A DNA stretch of 32,637 bases from PUND01 sp046538345 (GTDB lineage Bacteria > Planctomycetota > Phycisphaerae > SM23-33). Below the pieces are notes generated by a model that saw nothing but the letters and a program-made list of their open reading frames with translations, ran no database searches and was not told the origin of the DNA. Below are positions 13,567 through 21,005 of this stretch, piece after piece; position 1 is the first letter of the stretch; every line of letters begins with the position of its first letter. Both the position numbers and the translations under genes were made by a program. Location of the stretch: positions 1 to 32,637 of the forward strand of contig JBKHJB010000005.1 of NCBI GenBank assembly GCA_046538345.1, read 5' to 3'.

Positions 13567-15279
13567 ATGCCCGCTGGTAAGACAGATCAGAAGCTGCAGC
13601 TTGGCGAGCTGCTTGTGGAACACGGCGCTATAAGCGAGGAGCAACTGCGCCAGGCGCTTGAATATCAGCAACAGTCGTCGGAGCCGCTGTTACTTGGCGA
13701 GGTGCTCCAGAAGCTGGAGCTATGCAGCCAGGATCAGATAATGGCTGCTCTTGCGGCCGGCTACGGGGTGCCTTTCGCGCGGATATCGCCGCGTATCGCA
13801 GACCCCCGTGTTATCGATGTTCTGCCGAGGGAGTTTCTGGAGCGACACTCGGTCCTGCCTCTGTTCAAGGTCCGCAACCGCCTGACATTGGCTGTCAGCG
13901 AGCCGGCCAACGTGTTCCTGATGGAGGAGGTAGGGCGACTGACCGGCTGTGAGGTCCTGGTGGTCTGCGCAACGGATCGCGACATAAAGGCCACGCTCGA
14001 GACGCACCTGCCGTCGGCCAACGTGTTCGTCATCGACGATATTTTCGACGAGGCGGAATCCGCCGACTTGTCGGTGGTGGATGACGGCATGGAGGACATC
14101 GGCGACGTTGAGGACGTCACCGAAAGCTCTCCCGTCATCAAGCTGGTCAACTACCTGCTGTTTCACGCGGTGAGGGAAGGGGCATCGGACATACACATAG
14201 AGCCGGACGAAATGGCTCTGCGCGTCCGCTACCGGGTGGACGGCGTGATGTACGAGAAGCTGCGCCCTCCGTATAAGATGGGCCCGGCTATCGCCAGCCG
14301 AATCAAAATCATGGCTGGCTTGGATATCGCCGAACGCCGCCTGCCCCAGGACGGCGGCATTCACGTGCTGATGGAGAACCGACCCATCGACCTGCGCGTC
14401 AGCACCATGCCGTCGCAGTTCGGTGAGAAGGTGGTCATCCGCGTTATCGATAACCGCAACGTCCTGGTGAATCTCGAGAAGCTGGGTTTCAGCTACGAGA
14501 TGCTCCAGCGCTGGAAAAAGTGTATCTCCTCGCCGAACGGGATCATTTTGGTAACCGGCCCGACGGGAAGCGGCAAGAGCACTACGCTTTACAGCGTACT
14601 GCGAGAGCTGAACGACGACCACGTCAATATCGTCACAGTGGAGGACCCGGTGGAGTTCAACCTCTCCTGGGTCAATCAGTTCCAGGTGAATGAGAAGATC
14701 GGGTTCACATTCGCCGGAGCCCTGCGTTCGCTGCTGCGCCAGGATCCGGACATCGTAATGGTCGGCGAGATACGCGACGCCGACACCGCCAAAGTCGCCG
14801 TCCAGGCCGCCCTGACGGGACACCTGGTGTTCTCCACATTGCACACCAACGACGCTCCCGGCGCTGTGGCCCGGCTGCTGAATATCGGCCTCGAGCCGTA
14901 TCTGGTGTCCGCGTCGGTGGTGGCGTCGCTCTCGCAGCGACTGGTCCGGAAGATATGCAACCGCTGCAAGGAGCCGTACGAACCGGCGAAAAATATCCGG
15001 TTGGCGGTAGAGCAGGAGGTAGGCGAGGTCGAGACGTTCTACCGTGGGACCGGGTGCAAGCACTGTCGCAACACGGGCTATAGCGGTCGGATAGGAATCT
15101 TCGAGCTGCTCGTGCCGGACGACTCGCTGCGGGACCGGATAACGTCCGCTCCCAACGTAAGCGAGCTTCGAACCGCGGCTATTGAGTCCGGAATGACAAC
15201 ACTCCGGTCGGATGGAATGGCCAAGGTCAAAGCCGGGCTTACCACCGTCGAGGAGGTATTCCGCGCAACGGCGAGCTGA
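13567..15279 (+). CDS. gspE: Secretion/pilus motor ATPase GspE/PilB
   Basis: A 570-residue hexameric ATPase powering pseudopilus assembly. The start ATG 13567 is chosen because the longer frame overlaps the STAS gene. The N-terminus (LGELLVEHGAISEEQLRQAL, about 13-32, then a weaker second copy) resembles the MshEN/T2SSE_N domain, which in some ATPases binds c-di-GMP. Then come the catalytic domain with SSPVIKLVNYLLFHAV and ASDIHIEP (about 190-215), Walker A GPTGSGKST at 331-339, Asp box VEDPVE, Walker B DPDIVMVGEIRD, the His box TGHLVFSTLHTNDA, and a zinc tetracysteine CNRCKEPYE...CKHC near 460-500. All motifs are complete. The ribosome site is weak (GGGA about 13 bases upstream). Highly conserved family; identification is secure. 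Confidence 0.95.
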   Translation: MPAGKTDQKLQLGELLVEHGAISEEQLRQALEYQQQSSEPLLLGEVLQKLELCSQDQIMAALAAGYGVPFARISPRIADPRVIDVLPREFLERHSVLPLFKVRNRLTLAVSEPANVFLMEEVGRLTGCEVLVVCATDRDIKATLETHLPSANVFVIDDIFDEAESADLSVVDDGMEDIGDVEDVTESSPVIKLVNYLLFHAVREGASDIHIEPDEMALRVRYRVDGVMYEKLRPPYKMGPAIASRIKIMAGLDIAERRLPQDGGIHVLMENRPIDLRVSTMPSQFGEKVVIRVIDNRNVLVNLEKLGFSYEMLQRWKKCISSPNGIILVTGPTGSGKSTTLYSVLRELNDDHVNIVTVEDPVEFNLSWVNQFQVNEKIGFTFAGALRSLLRQDPDIVMVGEIRDADTAKVAVQAALTGHLVFSTLHTNDAPGAVARLLNIGLEPYLVSASVVASLSQRLVRKICNRCKEPYEPAKNIRLAVEQEVGEVETFYRGTGCKHCRNTGYSGRIGIFELLVPDDSLRDRITSAPNVSELRTAAIESGMTTLRSDGMAKVKAGLTTVEEVFRATAS

Positions 15280-15310
15280 CAGGCCGCACACGCGAGGGGA
15301 CAACGTCACC

Positions 15311-16534
15311 ATGCCGACTTACGAATACCAGGTTCGCGACTCCAGCGGTCAGGTACAGAGCGGTGCGTTCAACGCGCCGAGCATGGATCGTGCGTCCCGG
15401 CTGCTGCGGAGGGACGGCGGCACGATTGTTTCACTGCACGCACAAGAGCAGTCCCGCCAGGATGACCGCGAGATGCTGGTGGCCCACGGCCGCCGCGTCA
15501 AACGCGACGACGTAATCTTCTTTTGTACCCAGTTGGCGGTCATGGTCGATACGGGCGTGCCTCTGGCAGAGGCGCTGGACTCCATCGCTGAAGGCACAAA
15601 TCATCCGACTTTGCGGGTGGTGGTGGAGGACTTATCCTCCCAGGTCAAGGGCGGGTGTGAATTCTCGCGCGCCCTCGAGAGGCACCCGAAGTTATTCAGT
15701 CGTCTGTTCGTGGCGTCGATGCGCGTGGCCGAGGCGTCCGGAACGATGGGCTCCATGCTGCAGCGGCTGAGTGACTATCTCGAACAGGACCGGGAGACCC
15801 GCAAGAAGGTCAAGGGCGCGCTGGTCTATCCGGCTTTGCTGTTAAGCTTCTGCACGGTGGTCGTCGTCGCCCTGCTGGTTTTCGTGATGCCGCGGTTCGA
15901 GAAGATTTACTCCGGTAAGGGCGTTCCCCTGCCGATTCCCACACAGATGCTCATGGGCCTGAGTTCCGCTTTGGTAAATAACTGGGCGGCTATTCTCTTC
16001 GGCCTGGCCGTAGTGGCGACCGGCGCCTGGCTGTATTTTCAATCCTCCGGCGGCAAGCGCCTGCTGGACAAGGTCCGCATCTCGCTTCCCCTGCTGGGAC
16101 CGATGTACCGCAAGGCGTATCTGGCTCGCTCGCTGAGAACGATGGCCACCATGGTTTCCAGCGGCGTAAGCATGCTGGACTGCCTGCAGCTCTCGGCCGA
16201 CGTCGCCGGCAACAGGTACTACGCAGATGTGTGGACCGATGTGGCCGAGAACGTCAAAGAGGGCGCGGATATTTCCTGTCGCCTCAAAGAGCACCGGAAC
16301 CTGATACCACCAACGGTGGGTCAGATGATCTACGCAGGCGAGCGGACAGGTCAACTCGCGAAGGTGATGAATCGGGTGGCCGGGTTCTGCGAATCGGATC
16401 TGCGGGCGTCGGTCAAATCCGTCACCACCCTGATAGAACCACTGGTCATCGTGATCATGGGATTTTTAGTTGGCGGCATCGCCCTGGCGCTGCTACTGCC
16501 GGTGTTCAACATCTCTCAGGTCGTGGCAAGTTGA
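15311..16534 (+). CDS. gspF: Inner membrane platform protein GspF/PilC
   Basis: A 407-residue polytopic protein with two copies of the T2SSF domain (about 70-195 and 275-395) and three long hydrophobic segments near 175-200, 220-245 and 375-400. Typical phrases are FFCTQLAVMVDTGVPLAEAL, VKGALVYPALLLSF, TMATMVSSGVSMLDCL and MIYAGERTGQLAKVMNRVA. GspF forms the inner membrane platform that the ATPase turns to extrude pilin subunits. The start ATG 15311 gives MPTYEYQVRDSSGQ, the expected N-terminus, with GAGGGG upstream. The gene follows gspE after 31 bases. It is the last gene of the machine; the major pseudopilin and prepilin peptidase are not in this window. Confidence 0.93.
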   Translation: MPTYEYQVRDSSGQVQSGAFNAPSMDRASRLLRRDGGTIVSLHAQEQSRQDDREMLVAHGRRVKRDDVIFFCTQLAVMVDTGVPLAEALDSIAEGTNHPTLRVVVEDLSSQVKGGCEFSRALERHPKLFSRLFVASMRVAEASGTMGSMLQRLSDYLEQDRETRKKVKGALVYPALLLSFCTVVVVALLVFVMPRFEKIYSGKGVPLPIPTQMLMGLSSALVNNWAAILFGLAVVATGAWLYFQSSGGKRLLDKVRISLPLLGPMYRKAYLARSLRTMATMVSSGVSMLDCLQLSADVAGNRYYADVWTDVAENVKEGADISCRLKEHRNLIPPTVGQMIYAGERTGQLAKVMNRVAGFCESDLRASVKSVTTLIEPLVIVIMGFLVGGIALALLLPVFNISQVVAS

Positions 16535-16611
16535 TTGACTGCCGGGTCCGCCATGTCCGATAGTCCATAGTCCCGCCGGTCGGCTTACTGGAGCGGGGGC
16601 TTCCCGGTCGT

Positions 16612-16617
16612 TAAAAT
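16612..16617 (+). promoter_or_regulatory. Possible -10 element just before the J-protein gene
   Basis: TAAAAT matches the TATAAT consensus in five of six bases and sits 10 bases before the likely ATG at 16628. If used, the transcript would start at about 16624, giving a very short leader, which would fit the absence of a ribosome site before 16628. A -35 element is not convincing (TGGAGC at 16589-16594, 17-base spacing). Confidence 0.3.
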
Positions 16618-16627
16618 GACCTTTACT

Positions 16628-17620
16628 ATGGCAAAGAGAGATTACTACGAAATTCTCGGCGTATCCCGCGACGCGTCGGCCGAGGAGATAAAGTCGGCCT
16701 ACCGCAAGCTTGCACGCAAGTACCATCCTGACGTGAACAAGTCGCCCGACGCCTCCGAGAAGTTCCAGGAGGCGACCGAGGCGTACGAAGTGCTCTCGGA
16801 CGTCGAGAAGCGTAAGAAATACGACCAGTTCGGCCACGCCGGCGTCTCTGGTGACTTCGCCGGGGCGGGCACAGGCGCTCCCGGCGGCGCAGCCGGCGGG
16901 GCCCGCAGCTACCGCTGGACAGGCGGCGGTGGCGGAGCCGGGGGCGTACGTTTTGAGGACATCTTCGGCGGCGGGGGGATGTCCGACTTCATGGGCATGT
17001 CGCTCGACGACATTATGGAAGCACTGGGCGGCGGACGCCCCGGAGGCGCCACCCGTGGGCGTCGTCAGAGGAATGTCCGCGGGAGGGACCTGGAGTACAA
17101 CATCACGCTGGACTTCCTCCAGGCGGTGCGCGGGGCGACCATCTCCCTGCGGCTGCATCGCGGCGAGAGAACCGAAACAATCAACGTCAAGATTCCCCCG
17201 GGCGTGGGCGAGGGCTCGCGCGTCCGCGTGCGCAACAAGGGCGCCGACGGACCCGCCGGTCCGGGCGATCTGTACATAGTCACGCACGTCCGCGAACATC
17301 CGTATTTCTGGCGTGAAGGGCGGGACATATACGTCCACCTGCCCATCAGTATCACCGAGGCCGCTCTCGGCGCGAAGGTGGACGTGCCGACAATCGACGG
17401 CATGACTACGGTCAGCGTACCCGCGGGCACACCCAGCGGGCGGCATTTGCGTCTGCGCGACAAGGGCGTGCCCGCCTCCGGCTCACAGGACCGCGGCGAC
17501 CAGCGTGTGGTCATTCGCATCGTCCCGCCGCCGGAGATATCCGAAGAGGGTCGCAAGGCGCTGGAGCAGTTCGACAAGGCCGTGCCCTTCGACCCGCGAG
17601 CGAGCGCGCCATGGAAGTGA
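16628..17620 (+). CDS. DnaJ-class co-chaperone without zinc finger (CbpA type)
   Basis: A 330-residue J-domain protein. The J domain is at 1-66 (MAKRDYYEILGVSRDAS, KYHPDVNKS with the HPD triad), followed by a Gly/Phe-rich region (about 75-140), then two substrate-binding beta domains (about 150-315; LDFLQAVRGATISLRL, KIPPGVGEGSRVRVRNKG, RDIYVHLPISITEAALGAKV). The CxxCxGxG zinc repeats of DnaJ are absent, making it class B. It stimulates DnaK-type ATPases and hands over unfolded proteins; no dnaK or grpE is in the window. ATG 16628 gives the standard N-terminus; ATG 16616 would add MTFT. It is 93 bases after gspF, so it could be a separate unit. Confidence 0.93.
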   Translation: MAKRDYYEILGVSRDASAEEIKSAYRKLARKYHPDVNKSPDASEKFQEATEAYEVLSDVEKRKKYDQFGHAGVSGDFAGAGTGAPGGAAGGARSYRWTGGGGGAGGVRFEDIFGGGGMSDFMGMSLDDIMEALGGGRPGGATRGRRQRNVRGRDLEYNITLDFLQAVRGATISLRLHRGERTETINVKIPPGVGEGSRVRVRNKGADGPAGPGDLYIVTHVREHPYFWREGRDIYVHLPISITEAALGAKVDVPTIDGMTTVSVPAGTPSGRHLRLRDKGVPASGSQDRGDQRVVIRIVPPPEISEEGRKALEQFDKAVPFDPRASAPWK

Positions 17621-17964
17621 AACGCCCAAGCGCAGCACGCACCATCAGTTTCGCGGTCCTGTTCGCGTCGCTCATCATAGCGGCGGGAATGTTGACCGTC
17701 CTGCTTGTCACGGCGCTCGGACGGGCCGAAGCTACCGAGGATGCTGAGCTTCGCGACCTGTTGGTTCGCACGGCCTGGGCGGCGCTGGCGCTGCTTGCGG
17801 TGGACATGGTTCTGCTGCTGTGGGGTGCGGCGAGGTTCCTGTCGCGGGCGTTCGGCTCGACGCCTCCGAGACGACCTCCCACCCCTTACGTGGACGCGTG
17901 GAGCGAAGCCGGCAGACGGCTGAACGTGGAGGACGAGGACGACGAGCAGCGCGAGGAGAGTTGA
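17611..17964 (+). CDS. Small two-helix membrane protein of unknown function
   Basis: A 117-residue protein I do not recognise. It has two hydrophobic helices (about 13-36 and 55-78) with a charged loop between, and an acidic C-terminal tail (EDEDDEQREES). It begins inside the 3' end of the J-protein gene (10-base overlap), so it is translated from the same mRNA. GAGCGAGCG-like purines precede the ATG, with no clear ribosome site. A role near the membrane together with the J protein is possible but unsupported. The next gene is convergent. Confidence 0.7.
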   Translation: MEVKRPSAARTISFAVLFASLIIAAGMLTVLLVTALGRAEATEDAELRDLLVRTAWAALALLAVDMVLLLWGAARFLSRAFGSTPPRRPPTPYVDAWSEAGRRLNVEDEDDEQREES

Positions 17965-18024
17965 GCCGTCGGAAACAACCGGCCTTTCACCAACTGCGAC
18001 CGCCAGAGAGCGGAAACCTGCGAA

Positions 18025-18846
18025 CTACCCGGGGGATCGTCGGAACAGTCGCACCTGGCCGCTTTCAAGGGGTATCTCCACTCGCCCGTCGGCGTGCAGT
18101 AGCATGCGGTCTTCCGCCATTTCGCGGCGCGACAGATACACAGGCGCCGGATGACCCTCGGATAGCTTTGCCGTAGTCGTTCGCCTGGCGGCCACCGCCA
18201 GCAGGTGCGAGTTCGATGCCTCCCGCTGTAACCGTCCATCCTCCATGGAAGGAGTCCATACCTCTACCGCCTCCGGCAACAGCACTGTCGTAGTCACACT
18301 GCCCGCAACGACTACCGCCGTTATCGCGGCTGCGCGCAACGCGGGGCGGCGGATGAGCAGTGCGCCGCAGGCGGCAACCGAGACCAGAAATACCGCGATA
18401 AACGCGTTGGCTCGCGTCAAAGTGCTCCAGACCGGCGTGGCGGGGTCCCATAGTCGCCACGTGCGAGGGTCTAGGAAGGCGTCGCCGTGTAACAGCTCGT
18501 CGGGCCAGCTTATCGTCGCTTCCAAGGTGGTCATCTCACGGCCGTCATGGCCGATCATTGCCAGCTTACAGGTCTGCTCGGGCCAGACAGCCGGCAGGAA
18601 CGTTTCAACGGTCGCCCGCTGCCGGGGTGCTATCTCAACGCGGTGGACCAGCGTCGGCCCGCCTTGCTTCCACCTTATACGAATCTCCTCCACGACCTTC
18701 TCGGAAGTATTGGTGACGGTCAGCTCCGCCGGCGAGTACGGCCGGACCGCGTCGCTCCGCTCGCCGGAGGGAGTGAGCCGGACGGAGGAATCGGCGGGGG
18801 ACGAAGCAGTCAGCACCAGCACCACTGTAATCGCCAGTGCACGCAT
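18025..18846 (-). CDS. Membrane protein with extracytoplasmic beta domain, unknown function
   Basis: A 273-residue protein. Signal peptide at about 1-20, then a beta-sandwich-like domain (residues 22-115; PYSPAELTVTNTSEKVVEEIRIRW, a CARDB/NEW3-like look), two membrane helices at about 140-163 and 168-190, and a C-terminal soluble domain of about 80 residues. I know no function. It starts 4 bases after the stop of the glycogen debranching gene on the same strand, with GGGGG before the ATG, so it is co-expressed with that enzyme. The topology suggests a membrane-tethered protein with outer and/or inner domains. No terminator is seen in the 60-base convergent gap downstream. Confidence 0.7.
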   Translation of the reverse strand: MRALAITVVLVLTASSPADSSVRLTPSGERSDAVRPYSPAELTVTNTSEKVVEEIRIRWKQGGPTLVHRVEIAPRQRATVETFLPAVWPEQTCKLAMIGHDGREMTTLEATISWPDELLHGDAFLDPRTWRLWDPATPVWSTLTRANAFIAVFLVSVAACGALLIRRPALRAAAITAVVVAGSVTTTVLLPEAVEVWTPSMEDGRLQREASNSHLLAVAARRTTTAKLSEGHPAPVYLSRREMAEDRMLLHADGRVEIPLESGQVRLFRRSPG

Positions 18847-18850
18847 CGGT

Positions 18851-20869
18851 TCAGCCCCCGTATTGGTCGATAAGCCGCTTTGCGCGGAGCACCTCGGCTA
18901 CCGACCATGCCTGTGCGATGCATCCGCGGGGCGTGTGAGGCGGGTCTCCGTCGAATATCTCGCTGATGAATCCCAGCCCCGCCTCCGAGAGGTGGCCGTC
19001 AAACGGCTCGAGCCATCGCCGCGCCTGGGCGACGGCCTCGTCGCCGCCGTCGTGGACCTTCAGATACGCCTCGATGTACGGTCCGATAAGCCAGGCCCAG
19101 ACCGTTCCCTGATGGTACGCCTCGTCGCGCTGGGACCATCCGCCGCTGTATGAGCCGCGATAGCGGGGGTCTTCGGGGTCGAGCGTACGTAGCCCCAACG
19201 GCGTTAGCAGCTTATCGCCGACCGCGGCGACGACTGCCTGTTCGCGCTCCGGTGGCAGCGGCCCGTAGGGCAGCGATACGGCGAATATCTGGTTCGGACG
19301 GAAGGAATCGTCCGTTCCGTGGGGGGCGACGCAGTCATGCAGGCATCCACCGGCTTCGTTCCAGAACGTGCGGTTGAAGGCGTCGGCTATCATCTGGGCC
19401 TGTGCGGCGAATCGCCCGGCTGATTCCGCATCGGAAGCGGCGAGCCGCTCGGCGACTATCCGGTGGGCGCAATACCAGAGGGCGTTTATCTCGACGGCCT
19501 TTCCGTGCCGCGGGGTGACCGGTCGCCCGTCGGCCTGGGCGTCCATCCAGGTCAGTTGCGTATCGGCCGACCCACCGGAAAGCAGCCCGTCGGCGTCGGC
19601 GTGGATGTCGAAGAGCGTACCGGCCTGGTAGCCGTCCAGTATCCGGCGTGTCGCGGGTAGAAGCACCGTAAGGTAGAAATCCATATCACCCGTGGCTGCT
19701 ACGTATCGCTCGCCTGCGACGATAAACCACAGCGAGGCATCGATGCTGTTGTAGTGTGCGGCGGATGAGTAGTCGTCGAAGCGGTTCGGTACCATGCCGT
19801 TCGAGACGTGGGCCGCGAAAGTTTGAAAGACACGCCGCGCCTCCTCGAACCTCCCGGTGCTCAAGAGCAAACCCGGCAGGGCGATGAAGGTGTCCCGCCC
19901 CCAGTCGGCGAACCAGTGGAAGCCCGCCAGTATGGTCGCTGAGTCGGCCTTTCCCGGAAAGCTGCGTCGCACGACGAATGCGTCGCTCGCGACGGCGAGG
20001 CGGCGAGTGGTCTCGTCGGACCGCTCGTCCATGTGCTCGACTATCCGCTCAAGATGCCCTTGCCGGGCCGCCCTGTTCGTCTCAAAACCCACCGGCCGGG
20101 GTGAATCCAGCGACGCGGTGAACTGGCAGGGCTCTCCGTCGGCAAGCTCGTATCTCAGCACCCCCGGCGTGTAGAGGTCTTCCAGGCAGTCCTGTCCGCG
20201 GCCGGCGTCGGTGCGGTAGAGGAACTGGTACCACCAGTCGGGCGAGGGTTCCACGGTTGCCTCACGACTGATGAGGTTAAGCCCGGGCAGCTCGCTGACG
20301 CGGTCCTGGACGACAAGCCCGTCGTCGATGGTCTCGAACGTCAGACGCGCGGTGTCGGTTCTGCTGCGAAGGTGGTGAAAGTCCCGCATCGCCGCGAACG
20401 GGCGGACGCGCAGCACGCCGGAGCCGCCGCTGAGCGTGTAGCGTACGACAACGGCATTGGCGGCGTCGCACAGGAGGATCTCCTTGATAAGCTCCGCCTC
20501 GCCGATGCGATAAACAAACTTAGCGGTCTGGTCGTTGCGGAACTGCTCCAGGTAGCATCTCCCATCCGGCGCCAGAGCGCCGGGGAACTCGTTGACGGCG
20601 AGCGCGTGACGTTCGCCGCGGATCTCCAGTTCGTCCATGACGGTTGATAGCGTCACCACACGCCCGGTCGGCGGCGTAGTGGTTGCCACCAGCAGGCCGT
20701 GGTATCTCCGGGTATTGCAGCCCAGGACCGTCGAGGAGGCGTAAGCGCCAAGCTCGTTGGTCAGCAGCCATTCCCTGGACAGCAGGTCGTCCAACTCCCC
20801 GGCGCGAACATCGACTGTAATCGGCTCGGGCAGGGCGGTAGGCGCCGTTGGTTGGGTGGATGTATTCAT
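18851..20869 (-). CDS. Glycogen debranching enzyme (amylo-alpha-1,6-glucosidase type)
   Basis: A 672-residue glycoside hydrolase of the bacterial GDE_N/GDE_C family (GH133 type), which cleaves alpha-1,6 branch glucose from glycogen. The N-terminal domain (about 15-240) has REWLLTNELGAYASSTVLG and NTRRYHGLLVA, the family signature. The (alpha/alpha)6 catalytic domain (about 280-665) shows FHWFADWGRDTFIALPGLLL with the acidic residue expected to be catalytic, ADTQLTWMDAQ, RPNQIFAVSLP and YHQGTVWAWLIGPYIEA. ATG 20869 (MNTSTQPTAPT) is preferred; a frame extending 40 residues further begins near the terminator of the next gene and looks non-coding. No signal peptide, so cytosolic. No other glycogen genes are nearby. 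Confidence 0.92.
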   Translation of the reverse strand: MNTSTQPTAPTALPEPITVDVRAGELDDLLSREWLLTNELGAYASSTVLGCNTRRYHGLLVATTTPPTGRVVTLSTVMDELEIRGERHALAVNEFPGALAPDGRCYLEQFRNDQTAKFVYRIGEAELIKEILLCDAANAVVVRYTLSGGSGVLRVRPFAAMRDFHHLRSRTDTARLTFETIDDGLVVQDRVSELPGLNLISREATVEPSPDWWYQFLYRTDAGRGQDCLEDLYTPGVLRYELADGEPCQFTASLDSPRPVGFETNRAARQGHLERIVEHMDERSDETTRRLAVASDAFVVRRSFPGKADSATILAGFHWFADWGRDTFIALPGLLLSTGRFEEARRVFQTFAAHVSNGMVPNRFDDYSSAAHYNSIDASLWFIVAGERYVAATGDMDFYLTVLLPATRRILDGYQAGTLFDIHADADGLLSGGSADTQLTWMDAQADGRPVTPRHGKAVEINALWYCAHRIVAERLAASDAESAGRFAAQAQMIADAFNRTFWNEAGGCLHDCVAPHGTDDSFRPNQIFAVSLPYGPLPPEREQAVVAAVGDKLLTPLGLRTLDPEDPRYRGSYSGGWSQRDEAYHQGTVWAWLIGPYIEAYLKVHDGGDEAVAQARRWLEPFDGHLSEAGLGFISEIFDGDPPHTPRGCIAQAWSVAEVLRAKRLIDQYGG

Positions 20870-20944
20870 GGTTACCGTATCGTCCAGTGGGCAAAGTGCG
20901 CTTACCTCATTGTACCGAGGCGAGACGGTCAATGCTCGGCGCAT

Positions 20945-20978
20945 AAAAAACAGCGCCGGGTGTTCAGACCCGGCGCTG
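20945..20978 (-). terminator. Rho-independent terminator of the DUF11 lipoprotein gene
   Basis: A perfect 11-bp inverted repeat, 20951-20961 with 20968-20978, closes a 6-base loop. On the minus strand it is followed at once by six T residues (A run at 20945-20950). It lies 28 bases downstream of the stop of the gene at 21006-23285 and separates it from the debranching enzyme gene, which therefore needs its own promoter or read-through. Confidence 0.92.
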
Positions 20979-21005
20979 GTGAAGACCAAGCTTCTAAAGC
21001 TTCGT

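Noticed and set aside
13720..15312. Antisense open frame of 530 codons opposite gspE
   Set aside because: It mirrors the codon structure of the secure gspE gene, has a His/Val/Gln-rich composition without domains and no ribosome site.
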